This document shows positions 34,777 through 46,723 of a DNA stretch of 64,000 nt, in pieces. Each line of letters starts with the position of its first letter. The stretch's first letter is position 1. This DNA comes from Coprinopsis marcescibilis (taxonomy: Eukaryota > Basidiomycota > Agaricomycetes > Agaricales > Psathyrellaceae). The DNA is taken from assembly GCA_004369085.1 (NCBI GenBank), contig ML210227.1, positions 1 to 64,000 on the forward strand, given 5' to 3'. Made by a program: the position numbers and the translations under genes. The notes beneath the pieces are model-generated. The model saw only the letters and a program-made list of their open reading frames with translations, was not told where the DNA came from and made no database searches.

Positions 34777-37421
34777 TCATTCCGTTAGGGTTGGAGCCGC
34801 CTGAGGAGACGCTGTCTTCTCGATGCATAGCAGACTTTCCCCATGTGACCAACTAGTGGAGAAGCGGAAGTCAGTCGAGTAGAGCGGATCTCGGCTTAGC
34901 AGTGCACCCACCCCACTTATAGGTCTTGAATAATCCTCGTGATCTCGCAAGCTAGCCTGGCTCGCCTGCAACGCCATTCCTAGTTTCGGATGGAGAAGAC
35001 TTTCTTTCACCACGAAGCTAGAGGTGTCTGTAGCCGCAGGGGAAGGTGGAGTCGGATCCCCGCTGATTCGAAGTGACGGGGGAGGGGGAGAAATAGACTG
35101 TACTGTGTAACTGTTGCCAGTAATGCCGCGCGGGAAGGAAAGCAGGGGTTGCGGAGGAGTAGAGGGAGAATTGGAGACCGGAAAAAGCACAGCAGGGGAA
35201 GGATTAAGGAGAGAGTCGTAGGGCAAAGTATGCGTCAAGAGAATAGGCTCCGGGCTCTTATGTGAGTTGGCTGAGCCAGATGGCATATTCTCGACCAGCG
35301 ATTCCGTTGAGCCGAAGAACGTGTGGACATGGGTTTGGGAGGATATCGAAGGCGACTTGACGGTAGCGTTACTGTGAGATGAAGTCGGACGTTTGGTGAG
35401 CTTACTCAGTAAGCCCCGAATGCTGCCCTTCTCCGACTTGCGATCGGTCTCACCCATTTCGCTGATCGGGAAGCTGATCGGAGGGGTTGAATATGACGGC
35501 CGCCGAGATTCAGGACGAGGTCGGGGTCCTGAAAGTGAAATTCGCGTACGGCTGGACGCTCCATTAGCTCCATCGTCGACCGTATATCTGAATCCCCGTT
35601 CCGCGTGGGATTCGGAGGATGATGTCGAGTTTCCTCCAGTAACGTGACTTTGGGATGACGACGACTGAGACTTTTTCGATAAAATAGGACCTCCATCGGG
35701 GCTCGTGATAACAGCGCAAGACAACTGGCTGACAGCCCCATCCTTCCCAGAGCCTTCAGAAACCCTAGGAAGGGCAGCCACAAACCCAACACTCCCCGTA
35801 TCAGCTCCATCCACGCTCTTCTCATCGTGACCCGAGCTACTCCTGTTGGATAGTTTCCTGACCAGTCTCGTCGCCGCCGCCGCCGCGCCCTGGAATATTC
35901 CACGAACACTCTCATCCTCGTCGCGGAACGGTGGCCGCCAAACGGCTTCTTCGAGTTGAGGCCCACTTGACTGTCGACTTGACCGCCTGTGTCTTCGACA
36001 GAAGAAGAACAGCAGTATAATAACGACCAGGAATGCGAAGGTAGAGCCGAGGGTAACTCCGATTATGGCTCCCGAGTTGCTGGAAATACTGTAGAAGTAG
36101 TTTCCAACGGTAAGAATGACTTCAAATTAAAGGTAGTTATGCCCGTACCCGAGGTTCCTCATTGGCACATCTGTTCGTAGGATCCCTGTCTCTATCAAGC
36201 TGGTCACCGTCGCTTCGTAGGTTCCGTTGTATGTAGTGGTATAAACGCGAGTGACGGTGACAGTCGTTTGGCTCGATTCCACGACAGTCACAACGGGTGG
36301 AAGTGAGGTGGGTTCATCTGAAGTCGTTTAGACTTGAGCCATTCTGACAGTTTAATGAACATATCACGTACCTGCGGTAGATATGGAGGGCAGTGGCGTG
36401 TCGTAAACAGTAAATGGAACTCTGAAATTAATATTGTTGCGTGAGAGATTATGTTTTACAAGTGACGAGAATAGATCGCTTACGAGATCGTTGACGGTTC
36501 CAGCGTCAAAGTAAACGTAGTTGGCGAAGGTAAAGGGAACGAAATCTGATATGGAGGGGTGGTAGTAGACGGGGAGGGTTGGGGTATAGAGACCTCTGAG
36601 GTGGAGTCTACTGTTGGGGTTGGTTCTGGGTCTACGGACGTGAAAGGGGGTAGCGTTGTGGGGGACGCATCCAAGTCTGAGCTGGGCGTCTCTTCCGGTG
36701 TGGACGACGAGCGCTGTTGGGAGTCTGAGCTCGACGGAGTGAAAACAGACGACTCGAAGCTTGTGGGCGCGTCGGATGTTGGCAGGGGGAACTCGGAAGA
36801 GGATGAGAAAGGCCAATTCGAGGTAGAGGGGTCTGACGCCGAAGTCGACATGGTACCTTCTGCGGTACTTGAGAGCTGAGTAGTGGAAGTGTCAGGGAAT
36901 ATTGGCGAAACGATGTCTGTCGGGAGTATAGAGCTTGAGTCTTTCGGGGTTACTATCTCAGATTGGCTGGTATCCATATCCATGCGGTATTTGGGATGAG
37001 CTGGTTTGTCGGTGTGTCGTGACACTGGAATTATAGGATCGGAACAAAGGTATCGCGGATAGAAAGAAGATAGAGCTGGGAAGCGATGGTATTTAGTTAC
37101 AAAGGGATCCAACGAAGAGAAAGGTTTAAGGGGCCTTACCGTTGGCAAATATATCAAGGATCGTGAGGGTAAGGAGAAAGGTTGGAGGGACGCGAGTTCA
37201 ACATACGAATGAAAGAGAGATGAGTGAGACACGAACCCAAGGAGAGCCATTTCGCGCGTCGATTGTCTTTGGGAGATACATCTATATGGAGTGTTCAGTC
37301 CTAGCACTGGGAGTGGGGAATCTGCCAGAGAAAACGCACCCAGATTGTAGCTGTTCGGCGAGTTTGAGACATCGGATTGTTGTTGTCGTGAAGAAAGGCT
37401 AGTAAAGGTGCTAAGTAACAA
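34777..37421 (-). CDS. Ser/Thr/Pro-rich single-pass membrane protein
   Basis: The middle of the protein is an ectodomain of Ser/Thr/Pro ('STSASDPSTSNWPFSSSSEF' and similar) likely to be O-mannosylated. A single TM follows at about 36000-36080 ('AIIGVTLGSTFAFLVVIILL', then FFFCRRHRR). The cytoplasmic tail of about 380 aa is disordered, Ser/Pro-rich, with an Ala run ('GIFQGAAAAAATRLVRK') and ends 'TASPQAAPTLTE'. The layout is that of Wsc/Mid2-like wall sensors and related mucin-like fungal proteins, though no WSC domain is seen. Exons 5' of 37140 are hard to join; coding-like sequence continues to about 37850 ('KWNVSGPCMPPLQNLSLLPG'), so the real start is probably upstream of the one given. Confidence 0.6.
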
Positions 37422-37953
37422 GATACGGGGTCAGACACGGCTGCGGAACCAGTCTTACAATAAATGGTACCTTCGTGGTCTTCGAGTCCTTCGAACGCGG
37501 CGGAGAAATAGGTGATCGTAAAGGCTAGTGTCCCCTGCAGGCGATGAAATGTGATCTTGAGAGGATTCGGTCGAGGTGGGCTGACTTGACGCCTGGATAA
37601 TCAATGTTGGTGTCGAATCCGACCCGGGCAACAAGGAGAGGTTCTGCAGGGGTGGCATGCAAGGGCCTGAGACATTCCACTTCCGACGGTAAGGAGTTAT
37701 ACAATGCGGTTGCTGAGACATCTCTGGTGGTAAAAATGCCGTTGCTGAAGGTATCGTCAATCCGGATTGAGGCTCGCAACGGACGGTATGGTAACTTGGA
37801 AACCCGGCGAATCGATCGCCTTGAGGTCACAGTTGATTGGCCAGCAACCAGGATTCTCTGAATAATAACCAGCAGAGGAATCGTAGGTTAAAACCTGAAC
37901 CTTTGAACGAAAAGAAGGGAGGGGAGCGCGGTGCTCATCAAAGAGAAGGAAAG

Positions 37954-38523
37954 ATGGCGTACGTCAAGCCATCGAGGCTTTGGAAAGGAAGGGTGCAGGA
38001 TGATCTATCGGAGTCGTTTCAAATTGGTGCAGGTTGGCAATCACGCAAACCGGTGCACGTTGTCCACAAACATTCCTTGCGTCAAAGTGTTGACAACGAC
38101 TCTGATGTTGGGTGTACCTTTTGTGCGGCATCTGAAGGCCCGGCCTGCGACAAAAATCGTTTCAATATGAGCTTCGCCCAACACGTTCTTAATGCCTTTG
38201 AAATAACCTTTGGCTTTATGGCTTCCGAAGCGTCGATGCTGCTCTCTGGCTCGAGCGAGGAGACGGGCAGGGCTGTCTTGTGGCAGATGACAATCTACAA
38301 CATTCATCAGTGGCTTCGGAACTCGTTCCCAATTATCTTGGGTCCCGAAGAGCTGATCTCCTTATTCGGTCAAATTTGTGCCTCGATTCCGATGACGAAG
38401 GATCTCATCAGCTTACCATCAATTCAATTATCGAATGACGAAGCGTTGCCCCAGGTTACAATGGGACAAGCTTATAATTCGCCTCAAAATCGGCTATTCC
38501 TACATGGAGTAGCGTTGTATTAG
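37954..38523 (+). CDS. Orphan open reading frame
   Basis: An uninterrupted 189-codon frame from the ATG at 37954 (MAYVKPSRLWKGRVQDDLSE), ending 'NRLFLHGVALY'. The frame is open for another 117 bp upstream without an ATG. It contains a CTFCAAS...C segment and a helix-like middle part. No family, signal peptide or TM is recognised, and there is no intron, unlike most genes nearby. It could be a genuine orphan, a retrocopy fragment or chance. It faces away from the minus-strand membrane protein gene. Confidence 0.3.
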   Translation: MAYVKPSRLWKGRVQDDLSESFQIGAGWQSRKPVHVVHKHSLRQSVDNDSDVGCTFCAASEGPACDKNRFNMSFAQHVLNAFEITFGFMASEASMLLSGSSEETGRAVLWQMTIYNIHQWLRNSFPIILGPEELISLFGQICASIPMTKDLISLPSIQLSNDEALPQVTMGQAYNSPQNRLFLHGVALY

Positions 38524-39216
38524 CATGCCGCATCTAAGTTGATTCAGTGGATTCAACAATACGAAGTAAACAATAATTCAGTCTCACCTAGAAAAGTACA
38601 GCTGAGAGAACGTGCAAGAACCCCTTTCGATGAAATTCGATCCAATTTGCAAATGTAACTCCGGCGGTGGCCAAGGAACTTGTGCCTGGTAAAAGCCAAG
38701 AAGGTGGTTGTTTCCTGCTAGCTCAAAAAAATAGAGGCTTTGAAGCTTCTCAATCTCTTTGAGACATCTGGGTTCATGTGTTCCATTAGCTGCACACTTT
38801 ACCTTCACCTACTTTACCTTCTGATGCTGCACAAAATCGACCCGAACAAGAGAAAGAAGAAAAGACAATGGGATGCCCTTGGCGTGGGCCGTGGGAATCA
38901 CATGCGCGCGGCAAATCCCGGTTGCCGGAAGTTGCCGCTGCGAACAAGCTGCAAATTGTTGGAAGTTTCAGTTGAGGACAACGGTGACTAGTTGATTCGA
39001 CAACCCAACGACAACCCAACTTCCTGAAATGTCACTTCAAATTGATGTTGGTAGGATCCTCGATGTATCCATGAAATTTGTCTCAGAGACAGGTAAGTAC
39101 TTGAAAGGCCAAAATGACTATTACTTTAGGTGAGCAAGAAAGATGGACTGAATGGATATTTGCGCTAACTTCACTAATGTTACATGTTTTGGCTTTAGAA
39201 AGGTTTAGAGCGTAGC
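38524..39216. other. Intergenic stretch
   Basis: No gene recognised; it lies at the 3' end of the DUF2264 gene. Confidence 0.35.
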
Positions 39217-41262
39217 TTAATATGCGTTAGCCTGAACCAGCGATCGGAAGAGGGACAATGGAAGGCTAGCCGCCTTCTTCTCCCATTCATTCAGCCATGA
39301 TTCGTGCTGCTGGAAAGCACTACTCGGGAGGCCGAATACGCCAGTGATCAACCAATGGTCTTTTTCGCTGGCACTGTGCTCTCCAATTAACGTGGGCAAA
39401 ACCGTTCTTGACTCGACCAGGTTGGTATTTGGGTCCATCCGCAGCGCCTTACCGACACGCCTTGAATCCGCCTCCAGACCTGCGATCCCAACCACGCCAG
39501 CAAGTGATGTTGCTCTTGCTCTGTTCCCACTCTCTAAAATGCCCTCGTCTTCTCCTGACGAAGGTTCCAATGCTCGCCCGTTCAGGGCCTGCTGTCCGAA
39601 TAGAGCGAAGCCACCTTCAGCCGACTGCAGCTTCTGGTTGGTTCGGATCCTATGCACACGCAGGTGCCACAAAGGGCTCTCTTCAGCAGGGGGGATTAAC
39701 CAAGTCTCGACCTTCACACCATTCCATGGATACCACATCGACTGCAGCCATCTCCCGTCTACAATCCTCGCCTCCTTCGTTTCTCGCCTACACTTCCACG
39801 TCTCACCACCATCATTGCTCAGCGCCAACGTGTTGTCTCCGCCAAGTTCCTCCAACGTGAGGTTCCCAGATGGAACGCTGTAACCAAATGCGGACGAATA
39901 CGCAAATTTCCCGTACTTGGCCGCGCTCTGTTTGACGGGATAAGAGCACTGCTGGCCTGATGATAGGAGGAATGTGTGGCCCCCGAGGTTGGTCGTGATG
40001 TGGAGCGGGTTCGATAGGAACTTGGTCGTTCCTCGCAAGGCCTCTGGATACGGTTCCTCCTTCGAAGTCCAGAACGGATGTGTCTCGGGCAAGGCGAGGG
40101 TGACGAACGACTTACAGCACCAGTACACTGATCCAGCTGAGTTGTAATTCTCCGTCATGTTCATGTTCAGGTAATTGTACCCGATCGTTAACGTGCCATC
40201 GGGGTTGTACGCTCCTGGTTGGTTCGCCCAGTACCGGACATTTCGAAGTTGGAGCCCTTTGATCACACCCCAGGTTAGGGGTGCCGGCAGTTCGACGTCA
40301 GCAAACGCCAGGGCACCCCAGAACGACGACATCGCGAAGCGGTACACCATGCTTCGCCCGAACGCGATAGGTCGACCTGGCAGATTTGTGAGTCTTCAAT
40401 CTTTCCGAACGGCATTAGCTGGCTTACCTTCTTCGTCCCAGTAATGCACGAAGTCCTTGACAAAGTTTCGAGCCCGGTTTCTAAACTCCTCGCATCGTTC
40501 TGGATCTTCCTTTTGCATCAGCTTCGAATACGCCAGCTGAGCAAATTGGATGGCGAATGATGAAGAGTAATAATCGAGTTGCACGATTCCTTCCGGACCG
40601 TCTCTCGACCAGCCATCGCCTATGTAGAACGTGTCAAGGTGGTCCAAATCTGCCTTCATTCTCGCCGCATCGAACCGCTTCGACCCAACCTTAGATAGAC
40701 CCAAGTTCGCAAAAACCTGGAAGCACAACGTCAACTTTAAGGCCGGAAGCTCAAATCCCATCACACTCACTCTGAACCACAGCCAATTCGTGTTCGGCAT
40801 CTCCTTCCCATTCATAATCGCCAACCAGTTCTCCAGATTCTTCTTCGCCTCATCTGGGAGAGGATCCCAGATCTTATCCTTGGCGACTGCCAGCGTGAAC
40901 CCAATGGCTGAACACTCCACCATCCTCTGGTCCTTATCCCTCATGTCACCCCAAAACTCTTCGCTCTCCGGATCAGTGCCGTTCTTGAAACCGTTCACCC
41001 ATCGACTGGTACCCTCGTATTCGCCTCCACCAGCCAGCAACGCCGCTAGACCCCAAATCGGACGAGAAAAACCTTCCAGCTGTGCCGCCACGTCGTCATA
41101 GTGCGTGCCGGTGTAACCAAGCTGGATCCGTGCGCCGCCGGGGCTTGTGTGAGCTGCCAACGGGTTCAAGAGGTCCTTCAAGAATTTCGCCAAGTCATCC
41201 CTTGTCTCGAGCGGGTTGGAAGAGTATTGTGTTTTGCTGAAGAACGACACGACAGGTGGCAT
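39217..41262 (-). CDS. DUF2264 protein (GH154-like)
   Basis: Exons 41262-40428 and 40376-39217; if the 54-nt stretch 40770-40717 is also removed the product is 646 aa, otherwise 664 aa. It starts [20 protein letters not shown]. Motifs typical of DUF2264 as I remember the family are '[20 protein letters not shown]', '[20 protein letters not shown]', '[16 protein letters not shown]', '[20 protein letters not shown]' and '[20 protein letters not shown]'. The N-terminal half is an alpha-toroid-like region and the C-terminal half beta-rich. CAZy places related proteins in GH154 with beta-glucuronidase activity in bacteria; the substrate here is unknown. No signal peptide, so probably cytosolic. 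Confidence 0.88.
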
Positions 41263-44200
41263 GTTTGTGCACCCTGGGAATGAAGGAACAAGAGTATCGT
41301 CGTTTCTTATTCGCTTTATGAGAGCCTTGTCCTGATTAATTGTTCTCCAAATGCCTCACGGCCCGACAATTCCAGTGGGTTCTTGCTCGGAGAAATTCGA
41401 TGTAGACCACATTGGTAAATCGCACGAAGCGATACGATGTCCCGACCTGTTCAAGTTGGCGGTGCCCTCATCAAAGGTATCTCTTCAGCTGCACTTCGAA
41501 TTTACGACTTGAATGTGCAAGGCTCGCCCCCGCATGCGTACGATATCATCGCGCTGCCGATCTCGACGAAGGACGGCGCTCCGAACATTCTCCGTCAATA
41601 CTGCTTGTGACCTCCGCCTTTCTCATGGACGAATACGCCCATAACAACTGATCTCACCTAAGAAGCACCAAGCACATTGTAAGCCCGGTAGTATATTGTT
41701 CCTCGATCACCTGGGCAGGGTTGTCTATTTCCTGTTCAAGGAAGACATTTGCCCGGAACGTTAATCGCCGACTTTCCCAAATTGTGCGAAATCTCAGCGC
41801 GAACCCCACAATGACCAATATTAGTATGGCAGTGAGATTGACTTAAGGGAATAAAGCCGACCCATTTCACTGGCCCCGGGGTCCTCGTGGACACAGGCCA
41901 GCGATCATCGACACAGCACTGATCCCCAGTCCTATCTCCGGGATTCAGCTTTCGGCGCATTGTTACTTTCACTCCAATGGTGAAAGGTCGCACGACTCAG
42001 AGGACCAGGGAGCTACATATATGTTGCGAGGATAAGAACGCTAGTAGAGATAACCTTGAGCTGGCTCTTACTCAGCTTCAACGAGATTGCCCATTGAGTT
42101 TGAATAAAACCCGCGCACTCCTTACCCTCTTATCGAAAGACAAAGCTAGCCTTCGCTCTAAGCTCTTGAGATCGAACTCCAACATAGAAGAACGACATCA
42201 AGTCAATGATCAAAGAGTCCGTCTCATGAAATAAAAAAGAATCTGTTACGAGAAGCACATTGAAAGCTTGCGCTCCTTCACATATGATTTGTTCAAACGT
42301 GCACCGCATATTTCGTTGAAGCAGATGTCTGTTGAACCTTAAACGTGGGCAATGTCCTGCAATGTCTCAAGAAACTCTCAACCTGATTTGGGAAACTCGC
42401 CATGCTAACATGCGGTGTAGCCAGCAAAAGTAGTTGCCGGCTTGGTAGATTGGGTCAATGATTGATCGTGCGCTCGAGATGTGAGTCTTGGCGGTGAGAG
42501 CAGTGCTGGAAAGTCCTCACTCTAAATCTTGCAATCCGCAGTCCGTATGATCGTTGGTCACCTGGCTGCACATGCTTCAACTGATCCAAACCCAAACTCA
42601 ATTCTCTTCTACTACTAGGGATCGCATGGTTGAATGATATTGTGAACTCTTCCGTGTACCGTTTCTCTTTTTCCGACTTCATCGTTTCGGCCCTCTGTTC
42701 TATTTTCGTCTGTCTCATTTCGCTGGAACTTGGCACGGGAAAGTCTTTCTTCCACCACATTTACATACAAGGCAGGGTCGCTTTCACGAGTGAATACTAT
42801 CAGTTACCTGATGTTAACACGAGATATGTGGCATGTAACATTGAGGTAATAAGTATATCACGTCCATCTTATTTTGCATTTCATCTCGTTTAAAACGGTA
42901 CACCCGCACTACTAGTACTAAATCAGCGACATCAAAGTCGCTTCGACAACGAGTCAGATGCGCCAATTGGTGAAGCCTTCGACAAATACGCAGCCTCAAA
43001 CACTAATATTCCAACCCCCAGCTTCTACTAAACTTTGTGCTCACCCAATGCTCACCGCACACACCGACACAGCCCCTGGAATTTTAATTTGCAAATGACT
43101 CATGACAGACGTCCTGGGCCTGATGCATGATGGGCTGATGGATTGATGGATGATGGGCTCCACGTGTAACGACACTCACCATTAACGCCGCAGGCCCTCG
43201 ATTTGTTCTTTTCCCTTGTACTTCTAGTGCAGGTACACAGGCACATATGCCGACCTCTTACATAAATTGTATACTTGATCAGGGTTTGGTCAGAACTTCG
43301 CCCAAGAGGTGACAGATTCACCGATCTTGGAACGATTCCCACGGCAGGGTCCCCCCCCCACCCCCCCCCAAATAGGGAAGTTCGCGTGTCATGTTTGGCA
43401 CGGGCTTCTACGGCACACACGAGCGAAGGTCGACTACAAGTTCAACTCTTCGCTCACGTCCGGTGATTTCCTTCCGAACCTTCTCTCAAACTGGTCAAAG
43501 ACAGACCTTGACTGCATGGTCCTGAGAAAACATGTTGTCTACGCTCCTCTGGACATAGGTTGGTCTCTGCTCCCTGGCCAGCCGAGCAATGCCGTTCCTC
43601 GGAGTGTTCCGATCACCATCACTCCCGTTCAGATCCTGTTCCACTCCTGGCCGATTTGCCAGCTCTTGACTTCGCCTGTCTTCCATGGGCGCTGTTTATG
43701 CCATTTAAGGACAGGTTACATACCCTCACACTTCAAAGATTTAAGATTGGTACCAGCGTGCATACATGCGTCTCTGTATGGATGGACCGTGATTTTGCAC
43801 ATGGTGAAGACTCGGAGCCTGACTGAGCCGGAAGCACCATAAATGCTAGAGGGCCGAGAATTTGACTCCTGAACGAAGATCCTTCGCACAAACCCGATAC
43901 AATTGTGGCTTGATGCGAGCCACTTACAACCCGAATTTTCGCAGGTTACACATATGAATCTACATGCATTCAACCAAATTCAGCCCCGAGAGTCTCTCAA
44001 TTCCCGGTCTCCGTGCTCAGAGGATCTGCAGAATCGCAAAACCGGAAACAAGTATCCGCAAAGTACGGCGGGCCTGCAAGAATATCAGAGGGCCAATCAC
44101 ACCGAAGGTACACCGTGTGTTGCACATCATGCGGACACAGGCGGTAGGCTCCTGTTATGGGAATCATCAATGGAAGTCTCTCTCTGACCACTCCGTTGTT

Positions 44201-44506
44201 TCCCGCTGTCCGCAGTACACTCTGTACGAAGATACGGCCGGAGCCCATGTGTCGTTTAAAATTAGGGCAGCAATAGAGACCGACGCCGTCGCTCGGGCTG
44301 GATTGAAGTCTGGCATGATTTATGCTGCGCAGGACGTTCGGATACATTACAGACACGAAGTTGCTCTTATGTAAATGATGGCCATCATTTGACATCAAGT
44401 GTGTGTGAAGTGGCGACTTTGGAGATCAGATAAGACGAATCAGGATTTTACAAACATCCGTCCCCTTTTCAATTCTTTCTCCCCTACTACCACCACACTA
44501 ACAGCA
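41263..44506. other. Gene-poor stretch with a poly-C tract
   Basis: No gene supported. Small frames at 41432-41608 and 41977-42234 (85 codons, polar, helix-prone) have no family features. A C-rich run at about 43350-43370 is a low-complexity tract. Nothing else is seen. Confidence 0.35.
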
Positions 44507-45291
44507 ATGTCCAACGTATTCGTGAGTCTTGATTTTTTTCGATAAAAGGCGGTTGCGCTTGGGCGGCGATATGGGGGATAATGTTGGATGGAAAATACCT
44601 GGAACACGACAAGCAAGAGGCGGACGATCCAGAAAACAAATCGATGGCCACAAACCCGAGCACAACCACCTGTTTTGTCCGTGAATGAACAAGAGCTGAA
44701 CATTTGCTTCTAGTTTGACATCACCTTCGACGGCGCCGATGCCGGTCGTATTGTCTTCAAGCTCTACGACGACGTGGTCCCAAAGACCGCCAAAAACTTC
44801 CGTGAATTGGCTACTGGCCAACACGGGTTTGGCTACCAGGGCTCGTCTTTCCACCGAGTCATCCCCAACTTCATGCTCCAGGGTGGTGATTTCACCAAGG
44901 GAAATGGAACCGGTGGAAAGAGCATCTACGGCGAGAAGTTTGCTGGTGAATGCCCTGTCTTTGAGTTACATTGGGAGAAGCGACTGAACGATCTGTAGAT
45001 GAGAACTTCCAGCTCAAGCACACCAAGCCCGGTCTCTTGTCGATGGCCAACGCCGGCAAGAACACCAACGGATCACAATTCTTCATCACCACCGTCGTCA
45101 CCTCTTGGCTCGATGGTGCCCATGTCGTCTTCGGTACGTAATTTCTTCCCGTTTTTCGAACACGTAATCTAACTTGCTGTTCAGGCGAGGTCGTAGAAGG
45201 CTTGGACATTGTCAAGGCAATCGAGAAACTCGGAAGCGCCAGCGGTAAAGTCAACAAGAAGGTTACGATCGCCAAGAGTGGTGTCGTTTAA
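44507..45291 (+). CDS. Cyclophilin-type peptidyl-prolyl isomerase
   Basis: Exons 44507-44521, 44714-44945, 44999-45133 and 45185-45291 give a 162-aa single-domain cyclophilin (MSNVF then [17 protein letters not shown]). Catalytic and cyclosporin-binding residues are present: '[16 protein letters not shown]' (Arg and Phe of the active site), '[20 protein letters not shown]', '[16 protein letters not shown]', ending 'VTIAKSGVV'. The length is usual for cytosolic cyclophilin A. The first coding exon is 15 nt. It is the left member of an inverted pair with the gene at 45956-46723. Confidence 0.95.
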
Positions 45292-45955
45292 ATCGGTGGA
45301 GATGAAACGATGAAATGAAGTTTATCAGGACTTTTTTTTTGGCTTCTACAAGCCACTATCAGTGATACATCTGTAAATTGAAAGCAAAATTGTATCAATA
45401 CCAGTGTTTGGATTCGGATTTTTCAAGGCTGGAGCGGGCAGTCTATCGATTTGTACCAGAAAGTAGGCATCGGATCAGATGATACTCCAAAGAACAACAA
45501 TTCTTGAAAGCCCTGTTATGTAATTTTTAATTATCTCACTAAGCTCGTCTGTGCACTGTGCAGTCTCAAACTCCATGTGCTTTGTGAATGTGATGTGTGA
45601 TACAGGTTCTCAGACTGTCGCTCAGATCGCTCGCAAAGATGACGAAATCCGTGACAAAATCTCGCGATTCAGATTCCGTGAGATAAACAGCGAGCCCAGA
45701 AAGATAAGTCAACGACGGAATCACCACAAGTTGGATATGCACTGATGACTTGGTCTTGGAGGAGCAACGCAGGCGGTTAGGTTTCAATGTTTATGCACCA
45801 TTATATTTATGCGGCATTTCTACTTTGGTTTCGGTACAGTGTACTCTGTAGAAAGCCCCAGAGTAGGTGCCGTTTCTTTACATCTTCAAAGGCTAAATTA
45901 ATTTGCAGCACCTATTGAGAAGAGGAAGAGAACGAACTTACCTATTGTGGGTTCG

Positions 45956-46723
45956 TTAGACGGTGCCACTCTTGGCGATGGTGATGGTGGCCTTTGGGGT
46001 ACCGCTGCTGCTCCCGAGACCCTCGATTTTCTTGACGAGGTCCATGCCTTCTACGACCTCGCCTACGCAGCCAGTCAGATCCCCGTTTATAAATCGGAAA
46101 GGAGATACACACCGAAGACTACATGTGCCCCGTCAAGCCAAGAGGTGACGACGGTGGTGATGAAGAATTGTGATCCGTTGGTGTTCTTGCCGGCGTTGGC
46201 CATCGACAAGAGACCGGGCTTGGTGTGCTTGAGCTTGAAATTCTCATCTACAGCACGTTTAATCACTTCCCTCAATATACTAAAAGGCGGGGAAGTCACC
46301 AGCAAATTTCTCGCCGTAGATGCTCTTTCCGCCAGTCCCGTTGCCCTTGGTGAAATCACCACCCTGGAGCATGAAGTTGGGGATGATACGGTGGAAAGAT
46401 GAGCCCTCGTAGCCAAACCCGTGTTCGCCAGTGGCCAATTCACGGAAGTTTTTGGCGGTCTTTGGGACGACATCGTCGTAGAGTTTGAATACGATACGAC
46501 CGGCGGGCTCGCTATTAATGGTGATATCAAACTAGAAACAAGTTGTTCAGTATTCATTTTCAGCCATTGTCGGGCGAACTAGACCCTTTCGCTTCTTCGG
46601 TGTCGTTGACCATCACTGCCATCACCGACGGCGCAAATCGCCGACGTCATCACGCCGCCCTCCAAGCGCGCCCACCATTCGTAGATTTAGGAGGAAGTAG
46701 AGACTCACGAAGACGTTGGACAT
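45956..46723 (-). CDS. Cyclophilin-type peptidyl-prolyl isomerase, second copy
   Basis: Same plan as the neighbouring plus-strand gene: a 15-nt first exon MSNVF, then '[20 protein letters not shown]', '[20 protein letters not shown]', '[20 protein letters not shown]', and the last exon with '[20 protein letters not shown]' ending GTV. All active-site residues are kept. The two genes converge, with 664 bp between stop codons. Most differences are conservative, so both probably make active cytosolic enzymes. Confidence 0.93.

Noticed and set aside
35406..35966. Minus-strand frame of 186 codons
   Set aside because: Shadow of the cytoplasmic tail of the Ser/Thr/Pro-rich membrane protein in another frame.
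36559..36879. Plus-strand Gly/Val/Glu-rich frame
   Set aside because: Antisense of the Ser/Thr/Pro-rich ectodomain; composition explained by the complementary codons.
43345..43375. Poly-C tract as a regulatory or structured element
   Set aside because: Single low-complexity run with no partner G-tract pattern or nearby gene; may also be a sequencing artefact.
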